Below are positions 37,617-46,573 of a stretch of DNA of 64,000 bases, piece by piece. This stretch comes from Aquimarina spongiae (GTDB lineage: Bacteria > Bacteroidota > Bacteroidia > Flavobacteriales > Flavobacteriaceae). The stretch spans positions 310,001 through 374,000 of the forward strand of contig NZ_FQYP01000007.1 of assembly GCF_900141785.1 (NCBI RefSeq), read 5' to 3'. A model generated the notes under the pieces. The model did not search any database, was not told where the DNA came from, and saw only the letters and a list, made by a program, of their open reading frames with translations. The position numbers and the translations under genes are program-made. Numbering within the stretch: position 1 is the stretch's first letter; each line of letters opens with the position of its first letter.

Positions 37617-38876
37617 ATGGAAACATATGCTATCGCCTTAAGTTATGCTATTCCTGGTTTTATCGTTCTGATTCTTATAGAATATCTCATAAGCAGATGG
37701 AAAGGAATACCGGTTAATGAAGCAATGGACACAATTTCTAGCTTAAGTTCTGGTATTACTGATACTTTAAGAAGTCTAACAGGTCTTGCCATAATCATCA
37801 TCAGTTATGATTGGTTGGTGGATCATATTGCTTTGGTGAGTATCAAATCTTCTATTTGGCTATACATTCTTACCTTTATAGGGCTTGACTTTGCCGGCTA
37901 TTGGTCTCATCGTTTTAATCATACTATAAATTTATTTTGGAATCGACATATTATCCATCATAGTAGCGAAGAGTTCAACCTTGCATGCGCGCTAAGACAG
38001 AGTATCTCTGCTATCATTTCCATTTATTTCTTTTTATATATTCCGCTTGCTCTTTTAGGAATACCATCGCACATCGTGGCACTAGTTGCCCCAATTCACT
38101 TGTTTGCTCAATTTTGGTATCATACCCGATTGGTAAACAAAATGGGGATTCTAGAACATGTTATCGTAACGCCTTCACATCATAGAGTACACCATGCAAT
38201 TAATGACGAATATCTAGATAAAAACTATTCTCAAATATTCATTTTTTGGGATAAACTATTTGGCACTTTTCAAGAAGAGTTACCTGATAAACCTCCAGTG
38301 TATGGGGTAAAAAAACCTGTAAACACTTGGAATCCTTTCTTTATCAACTTTATGCATGCCTGGGGGATTTTGAAAGACGCCTGGAGAACCAAAAACTGGT
38401 GGGACAAAATACGGATATGGTATATGCCAACCGGATGGAGGCCTGAAGACGTAAAGGAAAAATACCCAATACAAATCATCACTGATCCTTATACACGGGA
38501 GAAATACAAAACCGAAAGTTCGCTCTCTTTAAAATTGTGGTCCTGGTCGCAACTCCTTATCACTTTAGCGCTTTTATACTATTTATTGGTTAGTTTTGGA
38601 GATTTTGAATTACCTCAAATCATCAACTACGCACTGTTTATTGCCATTTCTATTTTCGCTTACACTTCGCTGATGGATAGACATATTATATCGATATATG
38701 CTGAAATTGTTAAGATTACTTTTGCGGCTTATTTAATCTTTAAAGAAGGAGGGTGGTTCGAAATGGATGCGGTATTTACGGGAGCTACGATGATAGTAAT
38801 TATTTATCTTATTATATCTCTACTACTATCTTTCTATTTTCAATTGTTAGAACGCAAATTCATTATCGCTTCATAA
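37617..38876 (+). CDS. Sterol desaturase-family (fatty acid hydroxylase superfamily) membrane protein
   Basis: This 419-residue membrane protein has the three His boxes of the di-iron superfamily: HRFNH, HIIHHSSEE and HHRVHHAIND. About nine hydrophobic segments surround them, and a C-terminal membrane part with unknown role extends past about residue 300. It would oxygenate a lipid chain or ring, using oxygen and electron donors; the substrate is unknown. It is divergent from the TetR operon and convergent with the SGNH gene. Confidence 0.83.
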   Translation: METYAIALSYAIPGFIVLILIEYLISRWKGIPVNEAMDTISSLSSGITDTLRSLTGLAIIIISYDWLVDHIALVSIKSSIWLYILTFIGLDFAGYWSHRFNHTINLFWNRHIIHHSSEEFNLACALRQSISAIISIYFFLYIPLALLGIPSHIVALVAPIHLFAQFWYHTRLVNKMGILEHVIVTPSHHRVHHAINDEYLDKNYSQIFIFWDKLFGTFQEELPDKPPVYGVKKPVNTWNPFFINFMHAWGILKDAWRTKNWWDKIRIWYMPTGWRPEDVKEKYPIQIITDPYTREKYKTESSLSLKLWSWSQLLITLALLYYLLVSFGDFELPQIINYALFIAISIFAYTSLMDRHIISIYAEIVKITFAAYLIFKEGGWFEMDAVFTGATMIVIIYLIISLLLSFYFQLLERKFIIAS

Positions 38877-38880
38877 AAAA

Positions 38881-38904
38881 ACCCACTAAATCGCTCTAGT
38901 GGGT
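38881..38904. terminator. Terminator for the TonB receptor/SGNH genes
   Basis: ACCCACTA (38881-38888) pairs with TAGTGGGT (38897-38904). On the minus strand the hairpin is followed by a run of seven T, ending transcription from the SGNH gene. Confidence 0.85.
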
Positions 38905-38931
38905 CAATTTATATATTATTAATATCCTAAA

Positions 38932-40413
38932 CTACGGTAACATAGGACTGTAGAATGTAGGATAGTCTACTGCTTTTACCAGCGGTAAGTTAGAACCATA
39001 GGTTTCATTAATTGCCGTAGCTGCAGAATTCGCCAAAAATGCATATCCTCTTGCCGTTGGATGTACACCATCCAAAGAGAACAGTCCTCCGAATACTAAA
39101 TTTCCTTGAATCAAAAATTCATCAAACTGAATTCCTCCATCAGAAACTTGATCCAATAGTGCATTTGCATCTACAAAGGCCAAGCCTGCTTGTTGAACTG
39201 CAGATGAAATCACCCCATTAAACGCTTCTGTTGCAGTTGCTATTTCTGCTTGCTCTTCTGGAGTTAACACCCACTTATCAGCCAAAGGAACCGCTACTCC
39301 GTTTACAGTAAGTGGATTTCCCGGTACAGCTTCTGTACCAATAAAGCTACTCGCTGGTAGTACCAATAGATCATCTGCTGTTGCTTGTCGTATACTTACC
39401 AAGGCAGAGTTAATCATGGTCAAGTCTGTTAGACTTTCGTCTTCAATAACTACAGCGTTATTCGCTGCTTCTGCAAAAGTTATCGTTCTTCTTGCGATCT
39501 CAGCATCGGCATCTGCTTGTGAAATCGCTCCATTAGCCACTAAGAAAGCAAACGCCTGCACGATTCCAGCATTATAAGCCGCGTATGCTCCATTAACAGC
39601 TCCTGCAGTTGCTGCATCTAGTGGAACCGGATTATGAGGTACAGTAGTAAAATGTGCAATAGCTGTTACATCTGGAATATTAAAAACTACTCCTCTTGCT
39701 CCTCCAGAAGTTAATGTACCTACCAAGGTATTATATACTTGAGTAAACAATGCAGTATCCGTTATTGGGTTTGTACCATCACCTCCGCTAAGCGCATATC
39801 CTAATACATCATTATTACCGATCCATAAAGAGAAAAATGTTGGATTTTGTGCCATTGCATCTGCCAAAACAGTTGTTGTTGGACTCGAAGCCATTCTCAC
39901 AAAATAAGGGTTTGCAGTTGCCGGCATAGCTGCCAATCCTGCGATATCTCCATACCCAGGAGCTACAAGATGAAAGCTTTTTGCACCTGGTACACCCATA
40001 TTATTAAATGCTCCAGAAAGCGCAGCCGAAATTTCGGTAGATGGTGTTCCACTCACTGGCACTGGACCACCTGCAGTAGCATCAAAAATCAACCTAGGGC
40101 CTAAGATTTGGTTTCCCCCAAGCAATGCTCCACCTACATTATCACTCATCAAAGGTTGAACAAAATTTCCTCCTCCTGCTAATGCAAATTGTTGTGCTAA
40201 AATATTAGGCATAGAGTTTTCCTGACCTAAAATAAACAACGCATTGTCGGTAAAACCTGCTGTCAAGGAATTCCCTAGGGATACAAATGTTGAAAAATCA
40301 GCTTCACCAGAGGTAATGACTACCTCTTCCATTACTTGACCATCATCATCATCTTCACAGGCAATAAAACCAAAGATGAATAAAATAAGTAGCCATTTAT
40401 ATTGAGTATTCAT
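38932..40413 (-). CDS. SGNH/GDSL-hydrolase lipoprotein
   Basis: This 493-residue protein has a lipoprotein signal (lipobox Cys19, FGFIACEDDDDG). The GDSL block is GNSLTAGF, with Ser as nucleophile. GNND (WIGNNDVLGY) is block III and DGVHPTARG is block V with the Asp and His. Residues between about 250 and 400 are a long insert. It probably acts as an esterase at the outer membrane. It follows the TonB receptor at 40441 by 27 nt. Confidence 0.83.
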   Translation of the reverse strand: MNTQYKWLLILFIFGFIACEDDDDGQVMEEVVITSGEADFSTFVSLGNSLTAGFTDNALFILGQENSMPNILAQQFALAGGGNFVQPLMSDNVGGALLGGNQILGPRLIFDATAGGPVPVSGTPSTEISAALSGAFNNMGVPGAKSFHLVAPGYGDIAGLAAMPATANPYFVRMASSPTTTVLADAMAQNPTFFSLWIGNNDVLGYALSGGDGTNPITDTALFTQVYNTLVGTLTSGGARGVVFNIPDVTAIAHFTTVPHNPVPLDAATAGAVNGAYAAYNAGIVQAFAFLVANGAISQADADAEIARRTITFAEAANNAVVIEDESLTDLTMINSALVSIRQATADDLLVLPASSFIGTEAVPGNPLTVNGVAVPLADKWVLTPEEQAEIATATEAFNGVISSAVQQAGLAFVDANALLDQVSDGGIQFDEFLIQGNLVFGGLFSLDGVHPTARGYAFLANSAATAINETYGSNLPLVKAVDYPTFYSPMLP

Positions 40414-40440
40414 TTGTCTTTTCTTTTTTATAGTTATCTA

Positions 40441-43233
40441 TTATAAATTGTTTATGGTAAGACCGATATAGTATTGAGATCCTATAAGTCCAGTACCAAA
40501 GGCCGTAAAGTATTCGTCACCACCGATATTTGTAGCACCTGCTTTTAACGTTGATTTCAAAGACGGAATCGTATAATTGATCTGTGCATCTATAACAGAA
40601 AATGAAGGCACATCTCCATCTCCAAAAGAAGCTTCCCAGAAATAATCATCACTCCAACGATAACTAGTGTTAAACCCAAAATTTTTAAAGAGATTAGGAT
40701 GACCAAAAGTTGCTTTTACTTTATGTTTTGGTGTATTGAATTCTGTTCTAAAATCTGGATCTCTTTCTCTATCTAAATCCTGCTCAGCAAATGTATAGTT
40801 TACACCTAGTTCGAAATTACCAGGTAATTTGGTATTTACTCCTGCTGTAAAACCTAGGGACTTAATATCAACATCAGAGTTGGTATAAGCTTGATATACC
40901 TCAAAGTCATCATTTTGCAAAGCGAGAAGTGATAGTGATCCATCACCAACCTGACCATAAAAAGGAACAATCACATTCTGCGTAGAGATAAAGTCTTTGT
41001 ATTGATTATAATACGCACTGATATCTATTACAAACCGATCAACTTTTCCTCTATACCCTACTTCAAAAGCAGTCACCTTTTCTGGTTCTACAGGAGCTGC
41101 TGAAGATCGTACAGGATTACCTGCTAGCACAGAAGAGGCGGAAAAAGAATTTTCGTAGGCAGCTCGACCAACGATATCTACACTATCAGAATTCAAAATT
41201 CCCTGGCCTTCTCCACTAATATCAGTACCACTGAAAGTTCTCACATCTCTATCTAAATTATCCTGTGCAGAACCTACTAATATGGCACGCCCAACATCCA
41301 ATCCAATATATAAATCCTGAGTGGTTGGATTTCTAAAACCAGTTTGAACGGATGCACGGATGTTGTGGTTTCTTTCTTCCCCTAGCGTATATCCTATCGA
41401 TAACCTTGGAGAGAAGTTACCATCAAATAATTCTGACTTATCATAACGTACAGAACCTGTCACCTTAGCTCTTTCGTCTGCAAACTTCTTTTGTAATTGG
41501 GTATAAATACCAAATTCGGAATATCGAATTGGCCCATCAAAATCTGTGAAAATAGTTCCTGAAGAATTTAATTTGTATTCTCTAAAAGATCCTCCAACTT
41601 GAATATCAGCGAAATTACTTGTCAAGTGACTGAAGTTATAATTTACATCTACATGTCTTAACTGCGTATTATCCTGAAATCTAGATCCTGTAGATAAATC
41701 TGGATCACTAATTACTTGATTAAACGCTTGCTGGAATTCTGGCGTTCCAGGAATAAGTCTTCCTGTATCTGCTGTTTGTCTTGCGAGGGCATGTGCTTGT
41801 TCTGGAAGCACTCCTGCTAATGTAGCCTGCACAAACGCTCCTGCATATTCTCCAAACCAAGTTGAATCATCTTTCCAGAAACGGTTGATATTGATTCCTG
41901 TAAATCGAGTATCATAAGAATCTCCTGCATCTTCATCAGTGATATAACCTCTAATAAAGAAGTTACTATTCTTGATTTCTAATTTATGTTGTTGCAAAAA
42001 GAAGTTTCGTATAGAGTATCTGTTAGCTCCCTGATAGATTGTTGTACCTCTACCAACTTTACCCACATAAATAAGCTCCAAATCATCAGCAAAAGGTCTG
42101 TAGTGTAATGCTGCATCAAACTTTATACTTTCTGCTGGATAATCATTTAAATCACTCTCAAGGTATCCAGTACGACTTACATTGGTATCAGGAAGCAAAT
42201 TCTCGGCCCCTGGAGGCAATATTGGCTGTCCAGTAACAGGGTTAATCGTATTCGTCAAGATTTCTCCAACTCCTCTTATATTAGTGCTTACCTCATCTCC
42301 GTACACATTAAGACCATCATAGTTGATATCGGACCTATCCGTATTAGGATTCAATACGTTAACCTCACTAACCGCAAACCAGTCTGTACCGCGTAAATAT
42401 GAAAAATTAACCTTCGCAGCAAATTTATCCGAAAACGCATGTGCAATACGAACTCCGTAATCATAATATTCATTATCTCCGGCAGCTTCCTGAGAGGTTA
42501 TACCTCCTTTAAAATAAGCACTAATCCCTTGATGATCGAAAGGATTCTTACTCGTCATAAACAAAATACCATTAAAGGCATTTGCTCCATATAATGCAGA
42601 TGATGCTCCAGGTAGTAATTCAATACTATTCACATCTAGCTCCGTCATACCAATCAAGTTACCTAAAACAAAGTTTAAGGCAGGAGCGGTATTATCCATA
42701 CCATCTACTAATTGTACAAAACGAGTATTCGCAAAAGTAGCAAAACCTCTCGTGTTTATAGATTTAAATGTTAAACTATTGGTATTAATGTCAACACCTT
42801 TTAGAGTTTCTAATCCATCATAAAAATCTGCTGAAGGGGTATTTTTTATCTTCTTTACATCAAAGCGTTCGACACTTACAGGAGATTCAAAAATACGTTC
42901 AGGCGTTCTTGATGCCGAAACGATTACTTCATCTAATTCTGTTCCTTCCTTAAGTGTGATGTTTAAGTCAGACGATGCCGAAGAAACAACAACCGAACTG
43001 GATTCAAATCCAACACTACTTACCGTAACTGTGAAAGGAGGCGATTGTTCGACAGTTAGTGAAAAGAGACCATCAAAATCGGTAACTGTACCCACTGACG
43101 CGCCATCCAAAATCACATTTGCTCCCGGAATCGGTTGATCATTATTATCCACCACCTTTCCTTTGATTGTTGTTTGTGCAGAAGTGATAATACTCATCAA
43201 TAATAGCATTATCACTAATGTAGTTGTTCTCAT
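40441..43233 (-). CDS. TonB-dependent receptor 1 (CarboxypepD_reg-like N-domain)
   Basis: This 930-residue protein has a signal peptide (MRTTTLVIMLLLMSIITSAQ). A carboxypeptidase D regulatory-like domain follows (about 22-110: IKGKVVDNNDQPIPGANVILDG), then a plug domain and a 22-strand-type barrel. It ends with GSQYYIGLTINNL, a barrel-terminal strand. It would import a large or scarce nutrient across the outer membrane using TonB energy; the ligand is unknown. It is a close paralogue of the receptor at 43454 and lies upstream of the SGNH gene. No SusD-like partner is seen. Confidence 0.9.
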   Translation of the reverse strand: MRTTTLVIMLLLMSIITSAQTTIKGKVVDNNDQPIPGANVILDGASVGTVTDFDGLFSLTVEQSPPFTVTVSSVGFESSSVVVSSASSDLNITLKEGTELDEVIVSASRTPERIFESPVSVERFDVKKIKNTPSADFYDGLETLKGVDINTNSLTFKSINTRGFATFANTRFVQLVDGMDNTAPALNFVLGNLIGMTELDVNSIELLPGASSALYGANAFNGILFMTSKNPFDHQGISAYFKGGITSQEAAGDNEYYDYGVRIAHAFSDKFAAKVNFSYLRGTDWFAVSEVNVLNPNTDRSDINYDGLNVYGDEVSTNIRGVGEILTNTINPVTGQPILPPGAENLLPDTNVSRTGYLESDLNDYPAESIKFDAALHYRPFADDLELIYVGKVGRGTTIYQGANRYSIRNFFLQQHKLEIKNSNFFIRGYITDEDAGDSYDTRFTGININRFWKDDSTWFGEYAGAFVQATLAGVLPEQAHALARQTADTGRLIPGTPEFQQAFNQVISDPDLSTGSRFQDNTQLRHVDVNYNFSHLTSNFADIQVGGSFREYKLNSSGTIFTDFDGPIRYSEFGIYTQLQKKFADERAKVTGSVRYDKSELFDGNFSPRLSIGYTLGEERNHNIRASVQTGFRNPTTQDLYIGLDVGRAILVGSAQDNLDRDVRTFSGTDISGEGQGILNSDSVDIVGRAAYENSFSASSVLAGNPVRSSAAPVEPEKVTAFEVGYRGKVDRFVIDISAYYNQYKDFISTQNVIVPFYGQVGDGSLSLLALQNDDFEVYQAYTNSDVDIKSLGFTAGVNTKLPGNFELGVNYTFAEQDLDRERDPDFRTEFNTPKHKVKATFGHPNLFKNFGFNTSYRWSDDYFWEASFGDGDVPSFSVIDAQINYTIPSLKSTLKAGATNIGGDEYFTAFGTGLIGSQYYIGLTINNL

Positions 43234-43405
43234 ACCCTCAAATTTTTTAAAGTTATGACAACAATATACGTTTTTTTAGGAATTTTTTAATAAAGTTGTT
43301 AAACCTTTGTTTATTAATTATGAAAAAAAACTAATCACTTCAGTTTTGATAATTTGGTTTTTTTGATGAAATACAGGAATTTTCTTACTTTAATTCCATA
43401 AAAAA

Positions 43406-43430
43406 ACCCATCTGAAAATATCAGATGGGT
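43406..43430. terminator. Terminator after TonB receptor 2
   Basis: ACCCATCTGA (43406-43415) and TCAGATGGGT (43421-43430) form a 10-bp stem with a 5-nt loop. T-runs flank both sides, so it can stop transcription in either direction. It separates the two TonB receptor genes, so receptor 1 must have its own promoter in 43234-43405. Confidence 0.9.
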
Positions 43431-43453
43431 TTTTTTATTTATTTTAAAATCTC

Positions 43454-46219
43454 TTAGAGATTGTTGATCGATAGTCCTACATAATATTGAGATCCTATAA
43501 ATCCAGATCCAATAGCTGTAAAATACTCATCTCCTCCAATATTATTGGCTCCGATTTTTAATCTGGCTTTTAATACAGGAATGGAATAATTAACCTGTGC
43601 GTTGATCACGGTGTACGAAGGAATCGCACCTACACCAAAGTCAGATTCCCAGAAATAATCATCACTCCATATTACATTTGCATTAAATCCAAAGTTCTTA
43701 AACAACTCATCGTTACCTATAGAGGCTTTTACCTTATGCTTTGGCGTGTTAAAGTTACTTCTAAAGTCTGGATCTTTTTCCTGATCAAAATCCTGCTCAG
43801 CAAAAGTATAACTTGCATTAAAATCAAACCCGTTTAATTTATAAGTAAATCCAGCAATTGCTCCATATGAATTGATGTCTACTTCAGAGTTAGTAGAAGC
43901 TGTAAAGGTTCTTCGAGTTCCTGCACTAGCCAATGACTGAACTGCCAATAGCTGCTCTGCAGGAGTACCATTTACCACACCTTGGCCAGGCACAATAACA
44001 TTTTCGTTTGCAATAAAATCTTCAAACTGGTTGTAGTATACACTACCATCAAAGATGAAAGCTCCAAACTGTGCTCTATATCCAACCTCATATGCTGTTA
44101 CTCTTTCTGGCTTTACGATATCAATACTCGCCACTTCAAGATCATTAATATCTCCTGTTTCAGCAAATCTTTGTACAGAACTGGCTGAGTAAGAGTTCTC
44201 ATAAGCATCTCTTGCCGTATATACATTGTTAAAATCGTCAACTGTAGTAAATCTATCCAAGTTTTCTTCAGCAGAACCCACAAGAAGGGTACGTCCAATA
44301 TCAAGACCGATAAATAAATCCTGAGTTGTAGGGTTTCTGAAACCTGTTTGTACCGAAGCACGTAGGTTACGAGTCTTATTTGCTCCAAACGTGTAACTCA
44401 CAGAGAATCGAGGAGAGAAATTTCCATCGAATAACTGAGATTTATCATAACGAACAGAACCTGTTAATTTCAATCTTTCGTCCAATAACTTTCTTTGGAA
44501 CTGTGTATACAAACCATATTCTGAATATCTGATAGGCCCGTCTATATCGGTAAATACGGTTCCTTCAGAATCCAATTTATATTCTCTAAAAGATCCACCT
44601 ACTTGGATATCTGCAAAATTACTAGTCAAATGACTAAAGTTGTAATTACCATCAGCGTGTCTAAACGATGATTTCTCTAAGAACTTAGATCCACTAGCAA
44701 GATCTGGATCGTTAGTTACTGATTCAAATGCTTGTTGGAACTCTGGTGTTCCTGGAATAAGACGACCTGTATCTGCTACTTGTCTAGCTGCAGCGTGAGC
44801 GGCTTCTTGAGCTGCAGGATCATTAGGATTAGCACCAATAGTAGCTAAATATGTTCCTATATACTCTGTAAACCATTGTGAATCCGATTTCCATCGGTTA
44901 TTAATATTAAGACCTGTAAAACGAATGTCGTATGAATCTCCTGCATCTTCTGCAGTTACATAACCCCTTAAAAAGAAGTTATCATTTTTAATTTCTAATT
45001 TGTGTTGTTGTAAAAAGAAATTACGTAATAATGTTCTGTTAGCATCCTGAGTTACTGTTGTACCTCTACCTAACTTACTTGCCAAAATCACTTCAAAATC
45101 ATCTGCAAACGGTCTGAAATGTAACGCTCCATCAAATTTCAAACTTTCAACATCATTATCATTAAGATCAGCCTCATCATAACCTGTTCTACTTACTACG
45201 GTATCAGGTAGAAGAGGTAAAACCGCTGGATTTACTCCAGGATTTTGTGCTGCAAGTCCTCTTAAAGAACCTTTAGCCTCATCTCCGTACACGTTTAATC
45301 CATCATATCCCGGAGTATTCTCTCTAGTTGCTCCTGGATTATCCAAATCTCTCTTGTCTGCCGCAAGCCAATCAGTACCATTCAAAAGGGAGAAACTCAC
45401 TTTTGCTGCAAACTTATCAGAAAATGCATGTGCTATTCTAACTCCAACGTCATAAAACTCGTTGTCTCCTGCTGCTTCTTGAGAAGTAATTCCTCCTTTG
45501 GCGTAAGCACTGATTCCTTGGTGATCAAATGGATTCTTACTATTCATAAATAAGATACCGTTAAAAGCATTCGCTCCATATAGGGCAGAAGATGCTCCTG
45601 GTAGTAATTCGACACTTGCCACATCAAGCTCACTTAAACCAACCAAGTTACCAAGTACAAAGTTCAATGCTGGAGCGGTATTGTCCATCCCATCGATTAA
45701 TTGTACAAAACGTGTGTTTGTAAACGTTGCAAAACCTCTGGTGTTAATAGATTTTAGTGCCAAACTATTGGTGTTGATATCTACACCTTTGATATTTTCT
45801 AGATCGCCATAAAAATCCGCAGAAGCTGCATTCTTAATCTCCTTAATACCATAACGTTCGATAGTTACTGGAGATTCAAATAAACGTTCTGGAGCACGAG
45901 ATGCCGAAATTACCAACTCATCCAAAAAGGTAATGTCCTCTAATACAATAGTAACTTCTCCGGTTTGTGAAGTAACTACTAGGGTAGCATCATCAAATCC
46001 AATACTACTCGCTACTAAAGTAAAAGGATAATCTTTTTCTGTAGTCAGCGTAAAGTTTCCGTCGAAATCTGTAATTGTAGAAACATCAGTTCCTTTAACA
46101 GAAACACTAACTCCTGGTATAGGTTGATCGAAACCATCGATAACCCTACCTTGAACCACATTTTGTGCGGTACCTACTATGCTCATTAAGAGCACGACCA
46201 TTAATGTAATTGTTCTCAT
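43454..46219 (-). CDS. TonB-dependent receptor 2 (paralogue of receptor 1)
   Basis: This 921-residue protein has a signal peptide (MRTITLMVVLLMSIVGTAQ), a CarboxypepD_reg-like domain (about 20-105) and long blocks nearly identical to receptor 1, such as TNTRFVQLIDGMDNTAPALN and NPFDHQGISAYAKGGITSQE, ending GSQYYVGLSINNL. It differs from receptor 1 mainly in barrel loops, for instance around 605-660, so the ligands may be related but different. It is a monocistronic unit with its own promoter (46288-46317) and terminator (43406). Confidence 0.9.
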   Translation of the reverse strand: MRTITLMVVLLMSIVGTAQNVVQGRVIDGFDQPIPGVSVSVKGTDVSTITDFDGNFTLTTEKDYPFTLVASSIGFDDATLVVTSQTGEVTIVLEDITFLDELVISASRAPERLFESPVTIERYGIKEIKNAASADFYGDLENIKGVDINTNSLALKSINTRGFATFTNTRFVQLIDGMDNTAPALNFVLGNLVGLSELDVASVELLPGASSALYGANAFNGILFMNSKNPFDHQGISAYAKGGITSQEAAGDNEFYDVGVRIAHAFSDKFAAKVSFSLLNGTDWLAADKRDLDNPGATRENTPGYDGLNVYGDEAKGSLRGLAAQNPGVNPAVLPLLPDTVVSRTGYDEADLNDNDVESLKFDGALHFRPFADDFEVILASKLGRGTTVTQDANRTLLRNFFLQQHKLEIKNDNFFLRGYVTAEDAGDSYDIRFTGLNINNRWKSDSQWFTEYIGTYLATIGANPNDPAAQEAAHAAARQVADTGRLIPGTPEFQQAFESVTNDPDLASGSKFLEKSSFRHADGNYNFSHLTSNFADIQVGGSFREYKLDSEGTVFTDIDGPIRYSEYGLYTQFQRKLLDERLKLTGSVRYDKSQLFDGNFSPRFSVSYTFGANKTRNLRASVQTGFRNPTTQDLFIGLDIGRTLLVGSAEENLDRFTTVDDFNNVYTARDAYENSYSASSVQRFAETGDINDLEVASIDIVKPERVTAYEVGYRAQFGAFIFDGSVYYNQFEDFIANENVIVPGQGVVNGTPAEQLLAVQSLASAGTRRTFTASTNSEVDINSYGAIAGFTYKLNGFDFNASYTFAEQDFDQEKDPDFRSNFNTPKHKVKASIGNDELFKNFGFNANVIWSDDYFWESDFGVGAIPSYTVINAQVNYSIPVLKARLKIGANNIGGDEYFTAIGSGFIGSQYYVGLSINNL

Positions 46220-46287
46220 AAGTAGATTTGTAATTATAATTAAGTTGTTTTTTCTTATGCATGCATAAGGATTTAAACATTGGGATG

Positions 46288-46317
46288 CAAAACTACACTT
46301 TTTTCATTAAAAACAAA
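46288..46317 (-). promoter_or_regulatory. Promoter of TonB receptor 2
   Basis: On the minus strand TTTG (46317-46314) is followed after 18 nt by TAGTTTTG (46295-46288), a good fit to the Bacteroidota consensus. Transcription would start about 65 nt before the ATG at 46219. Confidence 0.65.
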
Positions 46318-46450
46318 GAAAATATTGCATTTTATCGTAAAAAAATGCTGTTTGACGATCTGCAACGTTAAGGGATCTTTAAAAAATGATCACAAAATGG
46401 GGTGAGTGAGCACTGTGAATGCTATTGTAGTATGAAATCATTTTTCACGG

Positions 46451-46482
46451 CAAATGTAATTAATTGTTTTGTACCTGTACAA
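46451..46482 (-). promoter_or_regulatory. Second promoter-like motif with palindrome
   Basis: TACATTTG on the minus strand (46458-46451) is preceded after 21 nt by TTG (46482-46480). The -33 region coincides with the palindrome TTGTAC-CT-GTACAA (46469-46482), so a regulator could act here. It is speculative. Confidence 0.4.
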
Positions 46483-46524
46483 TTCTTTTATCATATTTTT
46501 ACCTAATCTTAATATACAAATAAA

Positions 46525-46550
46525 AAAGGCTATCCTGCGGGATAGCCTTT
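46525..46550. terminator. glmS operon terminator
   Basis: AAAGGCTATCC (46525-46535) and GGATAGCCTTT (46540-46550) give an 11-bp stem with a 4-nt loop. A run of A to the left is the T-tail for minus-strand transcripts from glmS. Confidence 0.9.
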
Positions 46551-46573
46551 AACAGTATAATAATAAAAAGTAT

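Larger units (their letters stand above)
46220..46573. other. 354-bp non-coding gap between receptor 2 and glmS
   Basis: It holds the glmS terminator (46525-46550) and two minus-strand promoter-like motifs (46288-46317 and 46451-46482). No ORF of note or RNA gene is apparent. If the distal promoter is real, receptor 2 has a leader of about 225 nt that could be regulated. Confidence 0.5.
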
